A model generated the notes under the pieces. The model ran no database searches. It saw only the letters and a list, made by a program, of their open reading frames with translations, and had not been told where the DNA came from. DNA of 64,000 nucleotides from NCBI GenBank assembly GCA_002382975.1, contig DFTB01000016.1, positions 1 through 64,000 of the forward strand. The letters are read 5' to 3'. This DNA comes from Fibrobacter sp. UBA4223. GTDB taxonomy: Bacteria; Fibrobacterota; Fibrobacteria; Fibrobacterales; Fibrobacteraceae. This document shows positions 8,701 through 14,021 of this stretch, in pieces; position 1 is the stretch's first letter; each line of letters starts with the position of its first letter. Made by a program: the position numbers and the translations under genes.

Positions 8701-10727
8701 AATTTATCGTGCAGGAACCTGCGTCTAGTTCCAGCGAGGAGTCCAGCAGTTCTGCGGTGAGCAGTAGTAGTGTCATCCAATCTGCGACCTGTAATTTTGA
8801 AAAAAATACTTATGAATGGTTTGAAAATCTAACAAAGGTGAAAATCAACAATCCTAATAGTAGAGATTACCATGGAATTTCCTGGAAAACAACATGGATT
8901 AGGGAAGGGCAGACTGAAGAAAATGATATCAGCAGTGGAACCTTGAATTGTAACAATAATTCCATTTGCGAGATTTCTATTAATGGTAGCGACAATTCCG
9001 GTAAGGCTCAACCTGGAGTCTGGCAGGTATATCTTGGAGGAGCAACATCACCGTCTTGCTTCATGACCTTGTCTGATGGAAACGGCTTACCACCAATGAA
9101 AGCGTCAAATTGCAAGTTAAACAACGGGGCCACACAACTTGCGGCATCTCAAACCGCACAGTTTGACGCAAATATGACCAAGTGCAACGGTTCTGCATGC
9201 AACTGGTACATCAAAAAGGATGGTACAAAGGTCTCAGAAGGAACTTTTGGTGACCAATTGCATCAAAATATTACCGGGCCCGGAATTTATACGGTACACC
9301 TCCTATCAGAATCGGCAAGTGCAGCCTGTACGGTCACCATAACGGAAAAATCCCCAGCAAGCAACTGCAGACACAATTCAACTAATCGCAGCTACGGCGA
9401 GGGTCATCAGTTCCAAGCGAAGCTTACACTTTATAATGGAACGACATATCGTATTTTAGGTCCTAATGGCGAAGAAATAAAGACGGGAACCTTTAATCAA
9501 ACTTATAACGACCAGGACTGGAATAGTGACCAGTTCCCAGCAAAGATTTCTGGGCAATATACTCTTGAAATCGGTGGAATTGAAGCTTGCAAAACCAGTA
9601 ATAGCTTAAATGTCAGTGCGGCGTATATGAGTAACTGTTCCTTAGACCAAACATCCATCAGTTCAGGCGGCTCAACGAACTTCAAGTATAAAATTAACAA
9701 CTGTAAAAATAATGCCTGTTCATACGAAATCAAACGTTCTGGAGTTTCCTTCAAGTCAGAAGACAATAAGGGAGAGGGGGATTATAGCATTCCCGTCAAT
9801 GAAGGGGGGGAATATGTGGTATGGCTCAATGGTAGTGAAACCGACTGTAAAGCAACATTGACTGTATCTAGTGGGGCGGAGGCCGTGAAGACAAATTGTA
9901 AATTTAGCAATGCAACTGTAAATCAACCCGGTGCAAATGCAAACTTTAAAGCTGACATATATCAAAATGGCAAAGATATTAGAAACAGGGATTATGAATT
10001 AAGGAACGCTTCTGGTTCTGTGGTAAAATCGGGTAGCACTGGTGGTAATGGAGAATTATCTTTTGATATTAATGGGACTTACACAGCAAAATCAGGAACA
10101 TTCAGTCTTTATGTAAAGGACAATGGTTCTTTTGAGAAAGCTTGTGAAGTTTCTCTTACGGTTAATTCTCCAAACACCACTTGTAGTAAAGTTACAGAAG
10201 GAGGTACAGATAAATTTAAAATAAGTGTTGGACAATCTTGCACAAATAATGCATGCCCCTTTGAAGTCAAGAAAATAAGTGGTGCATCTACAACAACAAT
10301 CGCAACTGAAACTAACCTATCGAATTCAGAATATAAATATGATATGAGTGGAGAAGGTGAATATGTCCTCTGGTTATGGGGAGAGGCAACCACATGTAAA
10401 GTGACAGTTACTGGCGGAGGTTCTGGTACTGGGACAATTACTCTTCAGGGAGGCTGGGTCGATGATAAAACAGGTTACACAGATGGAACATATACAGTAA
10501 ATCACTCTTGTTCAAGCTCGGGATATGGAGTATATTACCATTGTTGCAATGGAACAACAATTAAATGGGGTAATCAAACTCTTACATGCACCGCAACTCA
10601 ATGCGATGGTTCTGATTCTGACAAATGGTCTGGGCACGAGTATACAATTCCTGCTTCATCCATCCCAGCATCGGGCTCAACAATGACAATTTCTGGGGGA
10701 AAACTTTCAAAAATAGGATGTCAGTAG
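2793..10727 (+). CDS. Giant PilX-like surface protein with switchable C-terminus
   Basis: A 2644-residue protein starting at ATG 2793, six bases after a strong AGGAGGG site. The leader ends at Gly34, followed by Val-Ser-Leu-Ile-Thr-Val-Leu-Leu and a hydrophobic helix without Glu5, as in PilX and GspK. Next come a beta-helix-like stretch (about 180-300), Cys-rich domains, a Ser/Gly linker near 770, an InlB-repeat-like region (about 1140-1260) and a LamG-like region (about 1260-1510). The C-terminal third carries at least six tandem domains of 80-100 residues, each with paired Cys and often an Asn-Ala-Cys-X-Tyr-Glu-Ile-Lys type strand, joined by poly-Ser linkers. PilX-type proteins sit at pilus tips, so this is probably a tip adhesin. 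Residues 1994-2644 lie in the invertible segment; residues 1974-1993 are the repeat-encoded linker. Confidence 0.75.
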   Translation: MFRRKTKDERRENVIATLSLFQGKQSLSRRSKYGVSLITVLLFMLVATIAATATYKWISSEGRSSASRMQEREAYQSAMAGIENARAWMTYHANDVGALIKQYKDSGKPVKFGNNLPGYTESLRAGQQYNVWLTGVNTENSPYTLKIVSEGVARDGNARHTEVAILNVTGLYQVKIPSVKYSGDLNLNDAFFGSAKDGISLDVNSATFNGDTKFNTMFKASDYVIVTGDVNVNSNTEVGDFYVKGNLYSCTNLNVKGNAYIEEKMYVNGTHIYDGDIYAKGGIDLSKTGTGKAQCNTGYGGNITVAGNVSTEGDVKMPRHTASNQNIFNGNLVVTNGGKIDFPTLSEFNQVGSIPWITEFRGNVFLDGGFTNGWHIGYARAPYFVLGSTGKTVYSGTPLYRVSNASANIVYDHWKWNYNLIRQDAAAGKIRFINKYGEYQEYGGLAGNTYCNSQYCAPTNDFSSSYFYRNDAFYCDWANVYVGTWPFGHQEFKPTDDCGCTWATTNGKDYSGQRWKCNTDAKVKRNEIFMQINGTYVTSKPDTNGWGANRLQEYEDKITDENTGSGCGTKKHVKDPIQFNKSLLESSLMHTSAQKGACKDLTLWNSWPSPHGWIQLNSCYQKAKDADELYDDSWLMVKLNAPQWATESSDSLNGNFIIVVDGASNGLYLPKTTANSNVILYFPNGFNATINSSGGSNPMNYFIFSDGDLKNVQFAGSKMTGAVFLTDCHNMGSDQTIQIQFNTDLRDALSSSGILCNNDGTNTCSKGGSGVSSSSGSGSGSETVSFGGTDSYYISTAPQLFITLETQYANNENIQSISNDAENSSGSFIVLPRVIYLPDNPKGKLEHYYNVIPLNTKSSVESQTVTCEGSIPTNTKLYDGVAKLVEGYYKCQVTGTVNGDQSTVPFYVVVQGTDGATPKVTFDGSDVDLQKGSSTDVKLTVPNTTGASQSFNVKVYRPADIDGWTISPVNPVGSCNAKSECTFSISTNDIPKTVFTVTNNSASSGMLSFQITKCDNGCSVGKPDVKLIYVSNNMSVTRKSLADWCAENGDAADPEKCAKKNRPDCPDDDFEWVTANGTNCAKSVENDSWNCEVTGNISLNVLSANIPTGCEAVVPGDNLLTGPFNNNDSKNLYGSLKAKKQVFHAGFKTDSDIEGSQTIHILAEHNGASDEKKNCSYSNYKNEETRAEFCNIDVYYGSHVTLSFEKTSDRENFNYWLCESGVDCPSEKVPVSSYTYELAITGENTVHAHYNEKDKHCFFDEFKEKESYLNRTSLECGEGTEYCIDNCSGTCSDAVTGSYSKAKWRLIDGDLANIQFSGDGKISLKSNTTRGRKENAKGSATVMSTVQAGLYGTLKVQIQVPRQGVTDSDEGKATVKQSGFMLRSNANGDSYLMLNIFSDNSGNLKARICVNGSSTCKENRIGMASVNEGSIVTISATLGKIENSDKDGLEVRAYSNPFSSTYQTTTFELSNSNLSGVETLAVQTNEFFGVKLSDQNFKIYGIGWKSDDYASECWDTYPTLSCSFKAAYTGGIVPQGKAVAPWVGLSSWFENAGGCTPKYYYKGSDAGCYGSVAETDYRDCGSSYNFTESGPHGTTADGDKTAKAGVEGCQVYGEAAAWANSAVAAHCGAFWVGDFKNCSKNVTFGQTVSGAEGSFFALDAYGTESANLRDADLLVTLDNPNGAEVSVYLFSKNSTSGYSYGADPVYSQSYITTKKGTNFSISIPVANIANVEGFDPEHVMGAYVKYDDGSINVRAVQSRCQHVLSLTSCSAKWDGNNKRFEITAVVKNGSTAKEFEVTETSSYISGKVEKDCEQGQCSWTGDNTTFLWEFNAYKDINDAAISERDYAFRVKMEGEDGEADGSPCVTSTVKVTRIASTCSINKNSVKQGEKLPIFTYSIAGCPTNSTGCPYEIKLQNQGTTLVTGNSGNVSNLVTNSDAANTSEEPLAVGTYKFVMKSTDVNTPFADCIQEFIVQEPASSSSEESSSSAVSSSSVIQSATCNFEKNTYEWFENLTKVKINNPNSRDYHGISWKTTWIREGQTEENDISSGTLNCNNNSICEISINGSDNSGKAQPGVWQVYLGGATSPSCFMTLSDGNGLPPMKASNCKLNNGATQLAASQTAQFDANMTKCNGSACNWYIKKDGTKVSEGTFGDQLHQNITGPGIYTVHLLSESASAACTVTITEKSPASNCRHNSTNRSYGEGHQFQAKLTLYNGTTYRILGPNGEEIKTGTFNQTYNDQDWNSDQFPAKISGQYTLEIGGIEACKTSNSLNVSAAYMSNCSLDQTSISSGGSTNFKYKINNCKNNACSYEIKRSGVSFKSEDNKGEGDYSIPVNEGGEYVVWLNGSETDCKATLTVSSGAEAVKTNCKFSNATVNQPGANANFKADIYQNGKDIRNRDYELRNASGSVVKSGSTGGNGELSFDINGTYTAKSGTFSLYVKDNGSFEKACEVSLTVNSPNTTCSKVTEGGTDKFKISVGQSCTNNACPFEVKKISGASTTTIATETNLSNSEYKYDMSGEGEYVLWLWGEATTCKVTVTGGGSGTGTITLQGGWVDDKTGYTDGTYTVNHSCSSSGYGVYYHCCNGTTIKWGNQTLTCTATQCDGSDSDKWSGHEYTIPASSIPASGSTMTISGGKLSKIGCQ
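8711..8771 (+). repeat. Left arm of perfect 61-bp inverted repeat
   Basis: These 61 bases recur exactly, in reverse complement, at 12471-12531; the bases next to them (8710/12532 and 8772/12470) no longer match. The arm encodes the linker Gln-Glu-Pro-Ala followed by a Ser/Glu run ending in four Ser of the giant PilX-like protein. The last base of the arm is the third base of a Ser codon, so sequence joined beyond it stays in frame with no partial codon. Confidence 0.97.
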
Positions 10728-10735
10728 AAATAGAT

Positions 10736-10897
10736 TTATTGTAGACTATAATTTAGTGACCCCCCAGTAGAAGATTTAATTTGAATGGTGCAATCAAAAG
10801 AAACTTTCAAGCCGATGTTTTTTCCTGCCCAATCATTTATGGAATCAATATTTTCAGTATGGATTGCACTACCGCAATCAGCGGGTTCCTTTGTTAT
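10736..10897 (-). pseudogene. Orphan C-terminal coding remnant beside silent cassette
   Basis: A 53-codon minus-strand open stretch after a TGA at 10898-10900, ending in TAA at 10736-10738, in a different frame from the 499-residue cassette just upstream. It reads like real protein: Asp-Cys-Gly-Ser-Ala-Ile-His, then Asn-Asp-Trp-Ala-Gly-Lys, Phe-Asp-Cys-Thr-Ile and a final Ser-Leu-Gln. It has no start codon or ribosome site. I infer a leftover of a further or longer variant C-terminus, broken by stops and a frameshift. It could also be chance. Confidence 0.35.
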
Positions 10898-10985
10898 TCA
10901 GAATCACAGGGGAAGTGATGCAACATTTACCCTATAAAGACTGCAATGGAGCGGAAAATTGGACTGCATCGATATTTTTTTTGAA

Positions 10986-12485
10986 TTACCAGTCTGTAGA
11001 GCATTTTAAATCATCAGGTGCACTGACACTAACAACAAAAGGCACAGTCGTTCCAGGCCCAGGATTGTCAGTGGTCGCTTGCGTTTGCCATGCATCTAAA
11101 GTGAATGGTTGCCCATTGAAAGTTCCCAAATTCCTATTGGAACTAGAAGATTCATTAACAGTGCATCTAAATTTACTTCCACCAGCCATAGTAACATTAT
11201 AAGAATTACCAGGTGTGAAGGGAACATAAGAACCATAAGTTAAAGGTACTGAAACTGCCGAGCCACTGCTAGTTGTTCCAGATGAAGAAGACGCTGTATT
11301 TGAAGTTATGCCGGTAGTTGCACATGGAGATGTTCCTGATGAGCGTTCGCAGCCTTTTTTAGAGATAGCTCCAGAGTTAATGGTAAGTATTGTTCCAGAT
11401 GCTGGCATAGATGTTGTAGACGATTGGTGCTCATTTCCATCGCAAGTTAAAGTATTCCCATTCCATGAAATACTAGCCCCGTTGGAACAATTGTAGAAAT
11501 AACTATAGGAATTTGTTCCTTTACAATCATGCAATACCTTATAGTTTCCTACTGTTGAAATGCCAGAAGTTATCTGTGGCCAGCCTCCATTGTCATTTCC
11601 AAGGCATAAAATGTAATCGGCCTCATTTCCACTTCCACTGCTAGAACTTGCAGGGGCTACATATTCCACACTAAATTTACAACTTGCAGAGCTTACAGAA
11701 TTTGTCACACTGAAGGTATATTCCTTTGTTTGTGCCGAAGATTCTCCCGTAAAGGAAAGTTCTCCACCGGTGTAACCGGAGCCTGTGGCGGCTGAGCCTT
11801 CTATGGCGTATGAACAACCACTGGTGCAACCTGTGAGAGCGGCGGGGGTCACCTTGATAATTGAACCCGTAGTTTTCCCCGTTTGATTTGCGGGGCATGT
11901 GATGGTGGGAGCAACTTCATTTACCGTTACAGATTTAGAGCAAGAACCTGTTCCATATCCACCATTTGTCACCGAATAAGTATAGGTGAATGTTCCCATA
12001 GCAGTAGGTGTCACTATATAAGAACTCTGGCATTCTGATACAGACGTCACCCCATGTCCAGAACCACTTCCTGTAAATGTAGAATTGTAGCAACTTCCAG
12101 GATAACTTGTATTGAAGGTGAAGTTTTCCCCAAGGCCAATGGATTCTTTATTTACAGAACAACCTACAGGGTCTGTCACCGTTATGGAGTGAGAACATAT
12201 TTCAGAGCCGTTGTAGTGAACGCTGTATGTGTAACTTCCTGCAGAAAGTTTTCCGATGCTATTTAAATTTGTCCAATTGCTATTGGAATTCAGTTCTACA
12301 TTTCCAAGGGAAGACGCTTCACGATAAACACTTACATTGTATTTGTCATTGGTATTGTTATTATTTTTCGCAATAAAATACAAATCCTGCGTAGAATAGA
12401 AACTGCTTTCACCGCTAATATCCCAATTATGTGTAGAAATCCCGCAAGTAACAGACAATGAAGCCGCCATACTACTACTGCTCAC
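10986..12485 (-). CDS. Silent alternative C-terminal cassette of the giant PilX-like protein
   Basis: An open frame of 499 codons whose first GTG lies inside the right repeat arm. It begins with the Ser run and Met-Ala-Ala-Ser-Leu-Ser-Val-Thr-Cys-Gly. No ribosome site, signal peptide or pilin helix precedes it, so it looks like a stored C-terminus, not a free gene. It contains Cys-paired beta-rich domains of the same style as the expressed cassette, each starting near Cys-X-Val/Ile or Thr-Cys-Pro and split by Ser linkers. A region around residues 285-385 (Gly-Gly-Trp, Tyr-Asn-Cys-Ser-Asn-Gly, Leu-Thr-Cys, Pro-Ala-Ser-Gly, Lys-Lys-Gly-Cys) matches the last 95 residues of the expressed cassette. 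About 115 further residues follow that have no partner there. Confidence 0.75.
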   Translation of the reverse strand: MSSSSMAASLSVTCGISTHNWDISGESSFYSTQDLYFIAKNNNNTNDKYNVSVYREASSLGNVELNSNSNWTNLNSIGKLSAGSYTYSVHYNGSEICSHSITVTDPVGCSVNKESIGLGENFTFNTSYPGSCYNSTFTGSGSGHGVTSVSECQSSYIVTPTAMGTFTYTYSVTNGGYGTGSCSKSVTVNEVAPTITCPANQTGKTTGSIIKVTPAALTGCTSGCSYAIEGSAATGSGYTGGELSFTGESSAQTKEYTFSVTNSVSSASCKFSVEYVAPASSSSGSGNEADYILCLGNDNGGWPQITSGISTVGNYKVLHDCKGTNSYSYFYNCSNGASISWNGNTLTCDGNEHQSSTTSMPASGTILTINSGAISKKGCERSSGTSPCATTGITSNTASSSSGTTSSGSAVSVPLTYGSYVPFTPGNSYNVTMAGGSKFRCTVNESSSSNRNLGTFNGQPFTLDAWQTQATTDNPGPGTTVPFVVSVSAPDDLKCSTDW

Positions 12486-12531
12486 CGCAGAACTGCTGGA
12501 CTCCTCGCTGGAACTAGACGCAGGTTCCTGC
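12471..12531 (-). repeat. Right arm of perfect 61-bp inverted repeat
   Basis: Exact reverse complement of 8711-8771. On the minus strand it encodes the same Ser-rich linker and leads in frame into the 10986-12485 open frame. Upstream of the arm on the minus strand there is an in-frame TGA (12535-12537 region) and no pilin gene, so in the present orientation this copy is cut off from the constant part of the protein. Confidence 0.97.
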
Positions 12532-12542
12532 GAAAGTCAAAT

Positions 12543-12577
12543 TCCCCCAGGACACACCACCGTCTGGGGCTTTTGTC
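12543..12577 (+). terminator. Hairpin terminator beyond the invertible segment
   Basis: CCCCAG and CTGGGG pair around a 13-base loop and are followed by a T-rich run (CTTTTGTCGTTTT) on the plus strand. It lies 12 bases outside the right repeat arm, so a transcript from the pilin operon would end here in either orientation of the segment. The stem is short. Confidence 0.5.
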
Positions 12578-12596
12578 GTTTTAATAAGCTCTAGCG

Positions 12597-12716
12597 GATC
12601 CTCGCCGGAGCCTGCCCTGAGCAAGGCCGAATGGGCGAGGATGACAAGGGGGGGGGACTTCTAGGAGATCCCCGCCGGAGCCTGCCCTGAGCAAGGCCGA
12701 ATGGGCGGGGATGACA
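12597..12716. repeat. Two copies of a REP-like GATCC(T/C)CGCCGGAGCC repeat
   Basis: Two near-identical units of about 50 bases (12597-12647 and 12667-12716), each starting GATCCTCGCC or GATCCCCGCC and ending GGCGAGGATGAC or GGCGGGGATGAC. Each is an imperfect palindrome. Related units occur at 13820-13868, 13922-13970, 37198-37250, 50689-50737 and near 59870. The rest of the 303-base gap 12532-12834 holds only the terminator and similar GGGATGACAAAG strings; I see no gene. Confidence 0.8.
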
Positions 12717-12834
12717 AAGAGGGTGTGCGAGGATGACAAAGAAGGTGCGGGGATGACGATGGTAAGGAAGGTGATACCGGCATCCCGGAACATGTCCGGG
12801 GCAGGCTCAGGCCGGGATGACAAAGGGGTCGAGG

Positions 12835-13608
12835 CTACAGTTTTCCGAGGTCCTTGAGCATCTTCTCATACCTGTCGGCACGGGCCTTTTCTGAATCGGC
12901 ACGAGCCTTTTCTTCATCTGCACGCTGGCGCTCTTGGTCAACGGCGATGTCTATTTCTTCTTGCCAAGTCATATAGCGTATCCTCGTGTTGTTGTCGGTC
13001 TGATACCATTTCACCAGCTTATCAATGTCCTCGGTTTCCGGGGAGATTGGCTTGCTTGTGGCGAAGTATTCCAGATAGGTCCTGATGGATTTCTCGGCGA
13101 CTTCGCGGTACTTGTTAAAAATATAAAAGTTTTTGAAGGAAAGATCGCCCATCTCAATTTTTGGGTCGTCTGTTTCCAGATTTTTGAACCTGTAAACGGC
13201 GCGGCCTTGCTTGAAAATGTCGTCGGGGCAGATAAAGATGATGTAGAGTTCCTTCAGGTTGCGGTACTTTTCGCCCTTGCTTAGGGCTTCGCTGTCGCGC
13301 ATGGCCTGGTAGAAACGTGCCCGCTTAGGAATCTCGTGCGTATCTTCCATCTGCATCTCAATGTCGAAACTGCGAAGGGTCTCGCCACCGGGTCCCGTCT
13401 CCTTCACGAAGACGTCGAAGCGGATGCCCTTGCTGACGGGGCCTACTTCGACGGTCTTTTCGGGTTCGGGGTCCCGGAGTTCGTGAATCTTGATGCCGAG
13501 AACCGCTTCTAGGAATGGTTTGGCGATTTCCTTGTGGCTGAATACCATGGCGAACATGAACCTGTTGGTGATGGTGAGTTGTTCAAAGGGAATGTTTTTT
13601 GTTTCCAT
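12835..13608 (-). CDS. Rpn family PD-(D/E)XK nuclease / putative transposase-like protein
   Basis: A 257-residue protein of the Rpn/PDDEXK_2 family, known as recombination-promoting nucleases. Seen here: the family opening Thr-Asn-Arg-Phe-Met-Phe-Ala-Met-Val-Phe, then Arg-Phe-Asp-Val-Phe-Val (catalytic Asp), then Phe-Asp-Ile-Glu-Met-Gln (the Glu-X-Gln of the nuclease core), an Arg-Ala-Arg-Phe-Tyr-Gln helix, and a C-terminal coiled coil of repeated Ala-Asp-X-Glu-Lys-Ala-Arg units. ATG 13608 is chosen because the longer frame upstream only translates repeat DNA; the ribosome site is weak. Known relatives increase RecA-independent recombination in E. coli. The gene lies inside clusters of intergenic repeats, 304 bases from the right arm of the inverted repeat. 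A role in inversion is speculation. Confidence 0.85.
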   Translation of the reverse strand: METKNIPFEQLTITNRFMFAMVFSHKEIAKPFLEAVLGIKIHELRDPEPEKTVEVGPVSKGIRFDVFVKETGPGGETLRSFDIEMQMEDTHEIPKRARFYQAMRDSEALSKGEKYRNLKELYIIFICPDDIFKQGRAVYRFKNLETDDPKIEMGDLSFKNFYIFNKYREVAEKSIRTYLEYFATSKPISPETEDIDKLVKWYQTDNNTRIRYMTWQEEIDIAVDQERQRADEEKARADSEKARADRYEKMLKDLGKL

Positions 13609-13756
13609 TTTTCGTTTTATAGCGGGAACGCGCCCGTATCGCGGACAGGGAAGGACCCTATCTGCTATATAGACGATTTTTTGGGACAAAATATGCCTGA
13701 AAATTTTGTTTACAGTGCGGATTTTACAAATGAAAGGAGATCCCCGCCTTCGCGGG

Positions 13757-13964
13757 GATGACAAGGAAAGCTTTCGTCATGTTCGCGTAGGCGAACATCC
13801 GCTGGAAGGATGTACACGGACCTCGCCGGAGCCTGCCCTGAGCAAGGCCGAATGGGCGGGGATGACAAGGAAGGCTTTCGTCATGTTCGCGTAGGCGAAC
13901 ATCCGCTGGAAGGATGTACACGGATCCCCGCCGGAGCCTGCCCTGAGCCTGTCGAATGGGCGGG
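13757..13964. repeat. Two tandem 104-bp units with internal hairpins
   Basis: Units 13757-13860 and 13861-13964 are nearly identical head-to-tail copies. Each contains a perfect 8-bp hairpin (ATGTTCGC, loop GTAG, GCGAACAT), a second smaller stem (ACATCC with GGATGT) and the REP-like CGCCGGAGCC unit. A third copy starts at 13965 and breaks off. The gap 13609-14021 holds these repeats and a short AT-rich stretch upstream of the Rpn gene; I see no gene. Confidence 0.85.
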
Positions 13965-14021
13965 GATGACAAGGAAGGAGCGCGAGGATGACGAAGAGAG
14001 GGCGAGGATAACAACCCGCCC

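Larger units (their letters stand above)
8711..12531. other. Putative invertible DNA segment (C-terminus switch)
   Basis: The 3699 bases between the arms (8772-12470) hold two C-terminal cassettes facing each other: 651 residues expressed now on the plus strand, and about 495 residues silent on the minus strand. Inverting the segment would join codon 1993 of the giant gene to the silent cassette in frame and give a protein of about 2487 residues. A hairpin terminator at 12543-12577 lies just outside the segment and would serve both orientations. No site-specific recombinase gene is visible in the window. Recombination between the arms could be by an unlinked invertase or by general recombination. 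The layout resembles R64-type shufflons that change the PilV C-terminus, but the sequence is not related by anything I can see. Confidence 0.8.

Noticed and set aside
10864..11202. 112-codon plus-strand frame beside the giant gene
   Set aside because: It is antisense to the end of the silent cassette and to the remnant; no start signal or motif.
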